In this document: positions 1-10,715 of the stretch, in pieces
Numbering within the stretch: the first letter of the stretch is position 1
How the letters are laid out: the number at the start of each line of letters is the position of its first letter
NCBI RefSeq assembly: GCF_004379255.2
Contig: NC_056036.1
Location: 2,790,001 to 2,854,000 of the forward strand
Direction: 5' to 3'
Origin: Salvia splendens
Taxonomy: Eukaryota > Streptophyta > Magnoliopsida > Lamiales > Lamiaceae
DNA length: 64,000 nucleotides
The notes under the pieces: generated by a model
What the model was told of the DNA's origin: nothing
What the model saw: only the letters and a program-made list of their open reading frames with translations
The model's database searches: none
Program-made: the position numbers and the translations under genes

Positions 1-323
1 CATTGATGGGCCCCACGTGTATAGCTTGTACATGCAAAACAAATAAAACTCAAATCATACTTTGTACAACACGTCAATTTACATATATCAACTTTTAAAA
101 AATAATAAAACTTTAATGATTAATTGATATATGATTTAATATAAAAATTAGGAGAAATCTTGGAAGTAAAATTAACATTATTTGATTTACATCATTGGGG
201 TCGAACCGCAACCGGACTTGAGTAACAAAGTTGTCCCAAGAATGGAGGATAGTGTTGTTCCGAAGCCATCGGAACCATTCAGAAGCTGTGCTCTCAAGAA
301 AAAGACCGACCTAACGGAGACGC

Positions 324-410
324 TCATCGGGGGGGAGTGTTATAGAAATGGAAGTATTCTTCCACACGGAAAATCCAACCAATGGGGTCGGTACCATCAA
401 ACACACTGTT
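324..410 (-). pseudogene. Ty3/gypsy Gag fragment
   Basis: The minus strand reads FDGTDPIGWIFRVEEYFHF, close to the conserved Gag start of plant Ty3/gypsy elements (an FDG-DP-GW-F--E-FF pattern). A stop follows directly at 324-326. No protease, reverse transcriptase or LTR is recognisable beside it, so this is a short relic. The family call rests on motif recognition over fewer than 30 residues. Confidence 0.5.
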
Positions 411-423
411 ATGCCTTCCGCAG

Positions 424-591
424 GAAGTTCTCATGGTGAAGGAGTTCTCTAGACTGGTTGGAAGCATCAAATATGACGGTGCGAAACCCGAGAAGAAGTG
501 GCCGACGCTTAGCAGGAAGACGCAGCTCGTTCTCGACGCTGTGAAGGCGTCGATTGACAAAGGTTATGAAACTGTTGAAATCATTAGTTAG
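424..591 (+). CDS. Possible last exon of an unrecognised gene
   Basis: A pyrimidine-rich stretch ending in CAG (421-423) looks like a splice acceptor. It is followed by an open frame that begins EVLMVKEFSRLVGSIKYDG and ends at a TAG (589-591), about 55 codons, rich in Lys. I do not recognise the family. If real, it is the 3' end of a gene that starts left of the window, and the gypsy Gag relic just before it would lie in its last intron. The next 200 bases could be a 3' UTR. It may equally be chance or transposon sequence. Confidence 0.25.
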   Translation, partial: EVLMVKEFSRLVGSIKYDGAKPEKKWPTLSRKTQLVLDAVKASIDKGYETVEIIS

Positions 592-1734
592 CTGCATTTT
601 GATGCTTGTGTTTGTGTTTGTGTTTGTCAAGTTAAGACTTTGTGTTACTCAATTATGCATTTGAATGGTAATTGGAATGAAATAATTAAGTACATTGATT
701 GTAAGCTTAATTATCCTCTTTTCCACAGTTGTTTTTTCATCACTTTCAACTTCACAAATATTTTCATACTTCGTCATACATCTGTAAATCTTAGCTATCG
801 ATTGATTGAAAATAGTTTTTGCGAATAATTATGCTGGGTTAGATTATAGTAGGCGAACCTAAATAGCAAATGTGGACAATATTTACTGAACGTGCGAAGT
901 ACTAACAGGGGATCCAAATCCATTAATTAGTGGAGTATATTGTCGACAAGTCAATATATTCGATTTGAAGTGTAGTTATAGTCATTAGGTTTCTTGAATT
1001 TTATTTTTTGACTTAAACCCAAATAACTTCATTTTGTTGTCACATTTTATTTAATTTTTCTATATTATTTCGATTTGGACTATTGTGAAATACTTGCATA
1101 AAATAGAAAACTTATAATTTTACCATTACAATTTCAAAAGTTGACCAAAAGTTAGCATAAAGGCTGACTATTTAAGTACCTAGGGACGTATTTATAGTGG
1201 ATAAGGGAATTATTTTTTAATGAGTTGAGCCCATTTTCTGGCCCAAAATGTTATATCTAGCCCAATTGTGGATTTCCGATCCACATACTCTAATTAATTC
1301 AGAGTAAAGGCCAAAATTGATCCTGAATATATGATCATTTTATCTTTTTGGTCATAAACTTTATCTTTTGGATTTTTTGATCCTGCACATATGGAAATTT
1401 GATCATATTGGTCCCCCGTCAATAGTTCCGTTAAAAACTAACAGTCAACGGGTTTAATCCCGATTTTGACCAAATTAAACTGTTAATTCTGATTTTTAAG
1501 TCACTAATTAATCTCCTAATTATTTTAACAAATATCCATTTAAAATTAAAATTAAATAAATACGCACATTTCAATATCATATCTTGGGCATATCTCATCC
1601 TCACACAAGACAAAAACCCCAATTATTCTAGATAAACTACACCATCATTATAATATCCTAATAAATCTACACACAAGTGACACAGATAAAGATAGTAATA
1701 TATTAGTATATCATAAATAAAGATTCACTGAGCC
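592..1734. other. Intergenic, no gene seen
   Basis: AT-rich DNA without a convincing reading frame. Bases 1300-1470 contain two similar short phrases (gatcctgaatatatgatc and gatcctgcacatatgg) in inexact repeat, which resembles decayed repeat DNA. The downstream end, about 1640-1734, is probably the 3' UTR of laccase 1. Confidence 0.5.
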
Positions 1735-3856
1735 TCATCTCTCTTCCTCATTGTGGAATGAGGATGACCAAATACAAGAGGAGGAGAATGAGTCTTCTCC
1801 GCCGCAACGTGGCATATCCGGCGGTGGCGGCAGCATCTTCTCATGTGGGAGTTTCCCATCCTTGACAATAAACACCATTTCCATCCCCCAACTCTGGTGC
1901 CGCTCGAAATGACAATGCATTAACCACACTCCTGCAGACCAAACATCATCTCAAAAGACCAGTCGATTAATAATAATAATAATAAAGGAAAAAAAAATGC
2001 ATTTAGTCTATAAACCCCACATCTGTTCTTGCATACCTGGATTGTTCGCCTTAAATCTTATAGCGGTCCATCCGTCTCTTGGCACAGCGATGGTTTCCAT
2101 CAATGGCGGGTCGACAAGGTTATAGTTGGGCGGATCCCGGGACTTGTCGAAGTTCCCTAACCCGGAACCGACAACATAGAAGCTGTGACCATGTAAATGC
2201 ATGGGATGGTCAACGCCATCGCCGAAGTTGGTGCCTTGGAAAATCACTTCCACCGTCGTGTTATACTCCAACATACGAACCGCTCTTCCGAACGCGGATG
2301 CTCTCGCATTCTTCTCCGGATCGTCTTGCGCGTAGTTGAAAGATGTTGGCGGGAAGTCGGGGAAATCAGTAGTGTAAACTCCATTAATCTGTTTGTAATA
2401 AGCTGTGAGAATGTCGACGTTACTCGGAAGCAAAAATGTCAAATTGTTGACGCTCGCGTGCACCCTGAAGGATGCGAAGCAAGAAGGTTCGGTACAGGAA
2501 AACACGTTCACTGAGAGAGTGTAGAAGAAGGTTTCGTCGACTTCCTTAGGGACGTCCACGTTGTTGCCCAGGCTCTTTAGTTGCTGTGAGAAGCCGATCG
2601 ATGCAGCCACGTCGTTGACTTGGGGGAAGGATGGAAGCAGCGGTGATGGAGGCGGAGTGTAGTTTCCGACATACTCGATTATTCCAGTGGCGGGGATTTC
2701 CTTCAAGAATTTCTCGACAGTGGCGTACACTCTGGCCGCCATGTAGTAATGGCTTGGCGGCTGGTTGGCTTCTAGAAGCAAATCTATGGTTTGGCCAGGC
2801 GAAATCGCTACGTAATCAGTGTGTAGCGGTTTCGTGTAGGCGCCGTCTGTGCCGACGACGGTGAAGTTGTGGTTGCCTATTTTGAACAACATTTGGGTTT
2901 CCATCACATTGCTAATTAATCTGATTAGGTACCTTTTCCCATACTCCACTTTCAATTTGTATGTATCTGCACCAAATATGAATTGTTTAAATTTTTACTA
3001 TTACAGATCAACTTGTGACAATAAATTTAACCTTGTTTGGAGCATGGATAAAAATCGCCGGGTTGGCCGTTGATGAGGACAGCATCGGATGCTTGGGGAT
3101 TTAGTCCATGGGCAAGGAATTCCTTGTACACTGTTTCAACCTTAGCATTAAACCAATCTCCTGCAATATATAAGTGTGATTATCTCAACAAATTGAATTT
3201 ACATACAAATATTCAGATACTATACCAATGATGATGGGAACATGAGCATGAGGCTTGGGGAAAGGATAAGTCTCCCTCGCCGGAGGTAGGATCACAATTG
3301 CTCCGTGGACGGTATTTCTCGAAAAATCGCTATGAGCGTGCCACCACAATGTGCCTTCCTCGTCGGAGAGGATCATCTGTTGGGTAAAGTTTTTGCCGGG
3401 TTGAATTGGGCACTGTGTCACATAATTGGTTCCATCCGACCATGGATATCTCGGCATTTTAACTCCATGCCTACATATAATCAATTACCATTCATATATA
3501 ATTTCGTATTTATGAACATTATGAGATACATTTACCAGTGGATGGTTATATTTTGATCGGAATGATTAATAATATCGACTGTGACAAGTTCTCCCCTCCG
3601 GGCATATATGGTCGGGCCCGGGAATTGTCCGTTCACGGTGAGCAATGGCTTCTTGGTGCATAGCCTTGTATGATTAGAATGTACCACCTAAAACAAGTTC
3701 AGATTTAAACCAACTTTTTTCTAATGTAATAAGAAAAAAAAAATACAGCCATTATATTTATATACTTACTTCAAATCTTATTCTTCGAGTTGAAGCATTA
3801 ACTAGCACTATGCATCCAAGCACAACACCAAAGAAGCACAGAATGAAAGCCTTCAT
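1735..3856 (-). CDS. LAC: Laccase 1 (multicopper oxidase), intact, six exons
   Basis: Plant laccase (p-diphenol:O2 oxidoreductase), a secreted four-copper enzyme that oxidises phenolics in the cell wall or apoplast. Exons run on the minus strand: 3770-3856, 3536-3687, 3226-3470, 3032-3160, 2037-2966 and 1735-1931. They join to 579 codons plus TGA, normal family length, and all introns are GT-AG. The first exon encodes a signal peptide ([20 protein letters not shown]). The copper motifs are complete: HWHG at exons 2/3, WWHAHS in exon 3, [11 protein letters not shown] in exon 5 and [12 protein letters not shown] in exon 6. The axial type-1 copper position is Met. A TATA-like box lies about 55 bases upstream. 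It is the most distal intact copy of the local cluster. Substrate cannot be read from sequence; lignin, flavonoid or other phenolic roles are all known for plant laccases. Confidence 0.92.
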
Positions 3857-3907
3857 ATCTAAAAATTTCTTTTGCGCTTTTTGAGTAAGTTTATATTGGA
3901 TCCCTCA

Positions 3908-3918
3908 TTTTATATAGG
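3908..3918 (-). promoter_or_regulatory. TATA box of laccase 1
   Basis: The minus strand reads CCTATATAAAA about 55 bases upstream of the laccase 1 ATG. This is a plausible TATA element; the transcription start would fall about 30 bases closer to the ATG. Confidence 0.5.
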
Positions 3919-4260
3919 AAAGAAGAGAGAGATTTTTTTTAAAAATTACTCCTGTATTTTTAAATCAATTCCTTAATCAATGATTTTTTTGAGAAAGAGA
4001 CGAGAAAAAGGAGAGGAAACAGAAGTTTCCTCAATTAATGGTTTTTTAAATCAATTCCTTAATCAATGATTTTCTTAATTAATATTTTTAATTAACCCAT
4101 TAATTAATGAAAATTAGTGAAGTTCGTTAAATAATAAATATTCTATGCATAAATATATAATAATTTGTAATTTTAATATATAATAACTTGTAATTTTATA
4201 ATAAAAGCTAAATGTTCTGACATGAGAGTTAAATGTAGCCAAAAAAGAAAATATCCCATT
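3919..4260. other. Intergenic AT-rich DNA upstream of laccase 1
   Basis: AT-rich, with repeated phrases such as caattccttaatcaatgatt (twice, 3965-3984 and 4053-4072) but no gene. It probably includes the distal laccase 1 promoter. Confidence 0.4.
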
Positions 4261-4518
4261 TAAGGGTATCCATTATAAAGCGGACACGCTCAATAGCCCC
4301 GCTCCATAGCCTCAGTTTTGTTGTCCACAACCCCAAAATTCTATTTCCGTCACTATAGTGGATACCTCCAATAGCACCCAAATTTTGTAATTAAAATAAT
4401 CGCAGTGTAAATAAATAGAAAACGAGGTAATTAGGGCCGAATATTCGTTCTATTGCAAACCGGTAAAATTATACAACGAATAATTAAAATAAAATACAAC
4501 TAAAAACTCCGCCACCGT

Positions 4519-4743
4519 CTACTCGGTGTCGGAGTCGGCTTCCTCGTCGTCTTCTTCTTCTTCTCCTCCTACTCTCTCGCTGTTGTCGGCCGCGGTTTCC
4601 CCAGGAGCATTATCAACCAACCCCAGTCGACTCTTAATCCGAGTGATGAGCCGCTTGTAGACGTTCCTGACGTACGGATGTGATGGATTGCTGCCATAGC
4701 CCGATTCCTGAGAGTCGGGTGATTCGTCGTCGCCTCGGTGCAT
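4519..4743 (-). pseudogene. Harbinger ORF1 remnant with N- and C-terminus fused in frame
   Basis: A 74-codon open frame. Its first ~22 residues match the start of the ORF1 protein of copy 2 (MHRGDDESPDSQESGYGSNP) and the rest match its C-terminus (PYVRNVYKRLITRI, then an acidic EEEEDDEEADSDTE tail). The whole Myb/SANT-like DNA-binding region is deleted, yet the frame is kept and no stop intervenes. The full-length comparison is the ORF1 gene at 5953-7449. Whether it is translated is unknown. Confidence 0.75.
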
Positions 4744-5018
4744 TTTTAGAGAGTGGTTGTGTAGATAGTGAGTGGATGGATTTTGTGAAAATGGTGAAAA
4801 ATAGGTGGTGGAGAGTGGTATTTATAGAGGTAAATAAAAAAAATTCGAAATTGAATCCGCCGTGCCGGTTGTCCGCCCCCTATGGGCGCGGCGCCTATAG
4901 GCGCGGCTAATTCTCCCCAGCCGCGGGCTCGCCCCAACCCGCCTATCCCGCGTCCGCCACCCCTACCACCCCAAATGTTGTCCGCTCGCCCTCCGAACAA
5001 CTTCCCCACTATAGCCGC

Positions 5019-5578
5019 TAGGGCTGACAATTTTCGACACGACACGATAATCTGACACGAATCCGCACGAAATTATTGGGTTTGGTCAAGTCTTATTGGA
5101 TCCGTGTCCTTATCGGGTTGACCCATTAAGAACCCGATAATTTCGGGTTGGGTTCGGGTCGGATGCGGGTCGGATACGGGTAACCCATTAAGAAATAATA
5201 TTATTATTTTTATTATTATTTTAAAAAATACATATTACTTTAATTTTTAAATTTCTTACAAATTAGGTTTAAATAGTATAAAACGAATTTTAATTGTGTA
5301 AATTAGGTTAAAAATTAAGGTTTAATCGTGTAATATTAGGTTTTAACCGTGTAATATCAAGTTCGGGTTGTTATCGTGTCGTGTCAACCCATATTATATC
5401 GTGTCGATAACGGGTTCGTGTCGGGTGCGGGTCGTGTTCGGATTTGAAGGTAGCAGGTCGGGTTCGTGTTCGGATTTACAGTTTCCTTAACAGGTCGGGT
5501 TCAGGTTAGGTCTTATTGGGTTGGGTCATTATCAGGTTGACCCGATAACGACCCAATCCGCACGATTTGCCAGCCCTA
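5019..5578. mobile_element. hAT-type MITE nested in Harbinger copy 1
   Basis: A 560-bp element with inverted ends TAGGGCTGACAA and TTGCCAGCCCTA and a perfect 8-bp target duplication, ATAGCCGC (5011-5018 and 5579-5586). It has no coding capacity. The interior repeats phrases such as tcgggttcgtgtcgg and acccgataa, typical of the plant MITE family with these ends. Confidence 0.85.
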
Positions 5579-5644
5579 ATAGCCGCCCGCCCTCCGCCCC
5601 AATCTGCGGCTATAGCCGCGGGCTCCCCATAGTGGACACTCTAA

Positions 5645-7788
5645 GGTGTCCACTATAAGGCGGACACGCCGAATAGCCCCGCCCCAGTTTTTGTTCATAG
5701 CCCCAATTTTGTTGTCCAAAGCCCCAAAATTCTATTTCCGCCACTATAGTGGACACCTCCAATAGCCCCAAATTTTATAATCAATTTTCATTTTATAATA
5801 TTTTTAGTTTCAATCAAGTGTAATTTAAATAATCGCAGTGTAAATAACTAGAAAACAAGGTAATTAGGGCCGAATATTTGTTGTATTGCAAACCTGTAAA
5901 ATTATACAACGAATAATTAAAATAAAATACAACTACAAAACTCCGCCACCGTCTACTTGGTGTCGGAGTCGACTTCCTCGTCTTCCTCTTCTTCTTCTTC
6001 TCCTCCTCCTCTCTCGCTGCTGCCGGCCGCGGTATCCCCAGGCGCATTATCAACCAACCCCAGTCGACTCTCAATCCGAGTGATGAGCCTCTTGTAGACG
6101 TTCCTGACGTACGGGTCAGTTTCCCCTGCGTATGACCTGCATACGTCTTGCAGTTGTTGCATCAACTGCACGTCTATGGTATTGGCCAATACCTCGTGGG
6201 GTTGCACCGTGGGCTGTGGGATTGTGGCGGGCTGGTGGATGCGCGATCCGGACGCGCCCGCCGATAGGCGGGAGGCACTTTTACCCCCTCTGGCGCTGCG
6301 GATAGAGGCCTGTTGTCCCATGGGTCGTCGTCGCCTAGTGTGAGTATCGGCTGGCTCTTCGACTTGTTGGTCGGACTGCTCGAACTCTTGCGAGTCGCTT
6401 CCACTGCTGTAGTCGCCGGCAAGGTTGTGCCTTGTGCGCTTTGGCCCAGGAGCTGTTCCCACCTCGTGCGCCACGATCGACCTGAATTTCGGACAATCCG
6501 CGAGGACAAGATACTCTTCCCACAAGGTGAACTTCGGCCAGCCCTCCGTGTGGTATTGGACCTCAGACAGGCTCTTAACATCTACTGCGCTGCGGCCACT
6601 CTCAGCGTGGCGAAGATTGTTCTCGTATATGGACGCGAACCGCTTGGTCGCATGGAGAATACTACCCCACATTTTCCGGAGCTGTTCTGGGTCGCGCCTC
6701 TCGGCGCCGTCGGGTTTGAACTCCTCGTGTGCAAACATGACGCGCCTCCAAAAGCTCCCCTCAGCCTGATCTGTGCCCACCACGGGGTCCGAAGTGATAG
6801 CATCTCAAGCCTTCGCCACGGCAATGCTCTCGTCTTTGGTGTATGGCTTGCCCCGGTTGGACCCAGAACCAGAGCCACCGCTACCGCCAGTGCCACTGCC
6901 CTCGCCACTCGGAATGCCGGCCCCGCTGCCCGTGCGCCCACCGATGTGGCCGGTGCCACGACTGCCGCCTCCGCCCCGACTGCCGCTACCTCCTCGGGTC
7001 GGAACGGGCGTTTCCACCCGTGCTGCCGGCGTATCTGGGATGCCAGAACTGAGCAGACCCATCATAGTATCAAATGTGTCTTGATCTGCTTCGGTGAACA
7101 GAGATTGGCTGGCTTGGAAAGGGGAACCTGGACGCGGCTGGTGAAGCGCGTCTAGGTTGGGTCTATAATCTCCAAATGCGGAACGACTCAGATTCCGCTG
7201 TAAAGGTGGCGGAGTTGGAGAAGACCTCCACGACTGAGATAGAGGAATGGGTGGACTCGATGCCCACGGTGGAGGAGATTGATTCCAACTCCAATGCTGG
7301 GACGGAGGCGCATATCCGCCAAAGCCCGACGGCTGAGAAACATATCCGCCAGAACCCGATGGCTGCGAAGGATAGGCCGAGGGGTTTGATGGATTGCTGC
7401 CATATCCCGATTCCTGAGAGTCGGGTGATTCGTCGTCTCCTCGGTGCATTTTTTAGAGAGTGGTTGTGTAAATAGTGAGTGGATGGATTTTGTGAAAATG
7501 GTGAAAAATAGGTGGTGGGGAATGGTATTTATAGAGGAAAAAAAAAATTAAAATCGTGACCACATGCGCCGCGGCGGATGTCCACACTATAGTCGCCGCG
7601 CCTATAGGCGCGGCTATGTCCCCCCCGCCGCGTCCTCGCCCCTCACCCGACGATCGCACGTCCGCCGTCTCTCGCCACGTCCGCCGCGTCCGCCCCCCGG
7701 GGCGGACAACCTCGCCACTATAGTCTGCCCGCCGACCGCCCACGCTCGCGGCTATAGCCGCGTCCACTCCATAGTGGAGTGGACACTC
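5645..7788 (-). mobile_element. PIF/Harbinger element carrying only ORF1 (copy 2)
   Basis: Flanked by TAA (5642-5644 and 7789-7791). The left end begins GGTGTCCACTATAAGGC; the right end read in reverse begins GAGTGTCCACTCCACTATGG. It encodes the ORF1 accessory protein (5953-7449, minus) but no DDE transposase, so it depends on a relative. Bases 7590-7780 are very GC-rich, with many short inverted CGCGGCTATAGCCGCG-type palindromes near the end. Confidence 0.8.
5953..7449 (-). pseudogene. PIF/Harbinger ORF1 (Myb/SANT-like) with one nonsense codon
   Basis: ORF1 of PIF/Harbinger elements is a Myb/SANT (trihelix-like) DNA-binding partner of the transposase. The minus-strand frame starts MHRGDDESPDSQESGYGSNP, continues through a Ser/Pro/Gly-rich N-terminus (about 200 residues), then GKPYTKDESIAVAKA. 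An in-frame TGA (6805-6807) stands where Trp is expected (KA-W-DAITSDPVVGT). The same frame continues with FWRRVMFAHEEF, YTEGW/FTLWEEYLVL-type helices and an acidic Glu-rich end, stopping at 5953. About 498 codons in all. TGG to TGA is a single transition, so the gene was intact recently. Confidence 0.75.
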
Positions 7789-8720
7789 TAAACGTGCATC
7801 TATAGAAACTGACGTGTGACAGAGATTGATTAATATGTGAATGATATAAATTGTCAGATAAAAATGTGACATTTAATTGATGGAGTAGTAAAATTGAAAA
7901 GCACGAGCAAAGACAGAGCAAGAACAGGTTTCCACCTACTACTCAAACCAGGTTTCCACCTACTCAATTACTCACCTACTACACAACCATAACTTGTTAA
8001 TTAATCATGATTCATGCTGCATATATATGTGACCGTTAAACAAATAGTACTCCCTTATTTCCATTCAAAATCTCCGCATTTTTTTAGTAACACGAGATTT
8101 TAGAAGGAGTTGTTATAGTATCTACAATAGGTGGAACCGCCACGCTAGAGCCATAAAAAAAACTTGTCTGCCTAGACATCAACAGCCACAAAATCTTGTT
8201 CGCCTAGTCATCAACAGCCACAGAAACTTGTCGAGCCACGCCACAGCCACAAATCACATTATTTTATCTATTGTTGATATATTTTAATTGGACTAGAATA
8301 AAATTAAATAGATAAAATTTAAAATAAAAAACACAATTCATTAACAAAAAAATGAAATAATTAATAAAATAAAAAATTTCCAGAAATCACCGTCGCGGCA
8401 ATCTCACGGCTTGCAATAGGCAGCCGAGGCGCTTGTGCCATCTACGGTGGTTACTCTTAGGTGAAGTAAATAGAAAGAAAAAAAAGTAGTTGAATACATT
8501 TAAATAAGGAGAGAAGAGAGAGATTCATTTTCAAATATAGACAGTGGACGTCTTGAGCAAGACAAACTAAAAATGAAAGGTAAACATCTTGTATGGGACG
8601 GAGGGAGTGTTTCCTTCCTCGTCAAGGTAGATGAGACACTTTCTTTTTAATTTTTCCCATAAAATGTTCTCCCTCTATCCTACTGAAGATGACTCATTTT
8701 TCTTTTTGATCTATCATCTA
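7789..8720. repeat. Duplicated block, copy C (related to 47.6-48.5 kb and 58.9-61.7 kb)
   Basis: From the TAA after Harbinger copy 2, the sequence acgtgcatctata(g/t)a and what follows matches about 47560-48520 and 58890-61720. It includes ggtttccacctactactcaa repeats and a Stowaway-like element (tactccctta at about 8050, to gggacggagggagt at about 8608). That element is interrupted by a Tourist-like element, from about 8117 to about 8458. Homology fades near 8720, just before the end of the broken xylosidase gene. No gene inside. Confidence 0.7.
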
Positions 8721-9587
8721 TTTCTTTCCGCTACCAGCTTTAGTGTCGTATTTATTCGATTGACTGTTGTATCTGAACCTACAAAAACTTATAAAAAAGG
8801 GCACTGTGAAGAGTGTTATACCATCTTCGTCCGCATGGCTAAAACTCTCACATGGACTGATATCAAATCCAATATCTTTAGTCTCTCCCTGACTCAATGC
8901 CACAGTCTTGAACTCAACCAACTGTCTCCTCGTACCACCACTTCCGAGGTTGTTGCTTCTAACAAACAACAACACTGGATGCTTACCAGCCATCGAACCA
9001 TGGTTTGTGACTCTCACTTGAGCTGAAAACTTGATGCTCTCGCAGCCCTTGCTCCCCAGTTCAGACACAGATATCAAACCAGATTTCTTCACGGCCGAGG
9101 AACTGTTCAGAAAGAGGCTGCCACGGCTGACTGAGATTACCTTGTAAGTGTAGTTTGTGTAGCTGAGTCCATAACCGAATTCGTACACTGTCGGACCAGT
9201 GTAGAATCTGTAGGTTCGCCCCGGATAGCCTTGAGACGGATCAGGCCTCATCCTCATATCCGTCATCGCCACCTTGCTGAACTCTTTTGGATACCAAGTA
9301 ACCGGTAGCTTCCCACCTGGATTGTTGTCTCCAAACAGAGTCTGAGCCACAGCAACCCCTCCGGCCTCACCTGGATACCCGGCCCACAGAATGCTCCCGA
9401 TTTTGGGGTTTTTCTTGGCGAAGGAGACATCAACAGGGCCTCCACACAGCAGCACCAGCACAACTGGCTTCACAGCAGCTTCTGCAACAGCTGTGATGAG
9501 ATCCTCTTGAGGCCTGGGCAGCCCGAGCTCGACCCTATCGAGCTTCTCCCTCTCCAACGACTGATCCAGCCCCATGACTAGGACAAC

Positions 9588-9991
9588 ATGATTAAAAGGA
9601 AACTTGCTTTTTCATGTTTGAAAGCAATGCAGCGGATATAGCAAAATGGTAAGCTTAGTTTTTCATTTATTATAAAATGATAGCAATTACATAGCATTAT
9701 ATAAGGATTCATAGAAGGATCTAGACTCGTAATCGTCCTAGCCAAATCAGTTACTATACTCAACCAATAATCAGCTAGGATGAGAATCAATTCTGCTTTT
9801 CCATCATTCTCACAACATCCTTCCAGCTCATCATGTGGTCCTCATTGTGAGCTGGAGCATTCACAAGATGAGATGGATCAACTTTTTTGCCTTCCACGTT
9901 CATAGATGCAGCATGATATATATTACTGATTTGCTTCTTCTTTGAGTCATCTTCACTTGCATTGTTTTCAGAACTGAGGGAACCGCTAACA
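9588..9991 (-). mobile_element. 404-bp insertion with a captured exon-like fragment
   Basis: Removing this segment together with one copy of a 5-bp repeat (ATCAT, 9588-9592 and 9992-9996) restores the xylosidase reading ADH-VVLVMGLDQ. Inside, on the minus strand, an acceptor-like CCCTCAG is followed by an open frame (SENNASEDDSKKKQISNIYH, ending HMMSWKDVVRMMEKQN and TGA) and then AT-rich 3'-UTR-like DNA with AATAAA. It looks like the last exon of another gene copied here. I do not recognise that gene. No terminal inverted repeats or poly(A) tail were seen. Confidence 0.6.
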
Positions 9992-10465
9992 ATGATCCGC
10001 CACCTTCGCAATGGCCACTGCTGCATCAGCTGAAACTGAGGTGCAGTTTGCAAACTCACAGCCCTGAACAAATTTGGTGGGAATGTTGTAGAGATTGTCT
10101 AGTGCTTGGAGAATTGAGACGGTTTTGCAAGGATAGCCTTCGTAGTTTCCGGTGAAGATGGCGGAGGAGTTGGCGTTGGGGCCGATGAGGGCGAGGGACT
10201 TGGTGGAGGTCTTGGAGAAAGGGAGGAGGGCGGCTTCGTTTTTGAGGAGGACGATGCTGGAGCGTGCTGCCTCGAGGGCGAGGTCTTGGTGGTCGTTGCT
10301 GCAGACGGAGGTGGCGTTGATGGCACCGTATTGGAGCATTCTCGGATTGCCGTTGAAGTGGCCGAGCCTCATTCGGATGGAGAAGAGGTTGAGAAGGGCT
10401 CTGTCTATGTCTGATTCTGATACTTTCTTCCTTTCCACAGCTGATTTTGTGTATTTTAACAAATA

Positions 10466-10715
10466 CTCTCTCCGTCCCATATAATTTGGGACATTTTGAC
10501 CGGGCACGGATTTTAAGAAATGTAATGGAAAGTGAGTTAAAAAAGTTAGTGGAATGTGGATCCCACTTTTATATTAGTTTTATAATTAAATGTGAGTAGG
10601 AATGAATTAGTGGAATGTGGGGTCCACTACAAAAAATGGTAAAATTGAAATGAGTCATATTATGTGGGACGACCCAAAATGGAAAACTGGGTCAAATTAT
10701 GTGGGACGGAGGGAA
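10466..10715. mobile_element. Stowaway MITE inside a xylosidase coding exon
   Basis: 250 bp flanked by TA (10464-10465 and 10716-10717), with ends CTCTCTCCGTCCCATATAAT and, in reverse, TTCCCTCCGTCCCACATAAT. Taking it out with one TA rejoins codons for NCGSYLLKYTKSAV, so it was inserted in coding DNA. Confidence 0.93.

Larger units (their letters stand above)
4264..5641 (-). mobile_element. Internally deleted PIF/Harbinger element (copy 1)
   Basis: Flanked by TAA target duplications (4261-4263 and 5642-5644), as expected for PIF/Harbinger. The imperfect terminal inverted repeats begin GGGTATCCATTATA on the left and GAGTGTCCACTATG on the right end read in reverse. It carries only a fused remnant of ORF1 (4519-4743) and holds a nested hAT MITE (5019-5578). 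It sits directly beside copy 2 (5645-7788), sharing the middle TAA. It cannot move by itself. Confidence 0.8.

Noticed and set aside
182..439. 85-residue plus-strand open frame
   Set aside because: No family resemblance, and it overlaps the minus-strand gypsy Gag motif.
2197..2514. Plus-strand frames across laccase exon 5 (also 28546-28929 and 44413-44703)
   Set aside because: All lie antisense to conserved laccase exons and repeat in each paralogue only because the exons do.
6313..7155. 280-residue plus-strand open frame
   Set aside because: It lies antisense to the Harbinger ORF1 gene, whose minus-strand frame has recognisable content. The GC-rich composition explains the long shadow frame.
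9588..9991. Normal intron of the xylosidase gene
   Set aside because: The coding sequence rejoins only if the cut is at ATCAT repeats, which lack GT-AG borders; the nearest GT and AG would delete conserved residues.
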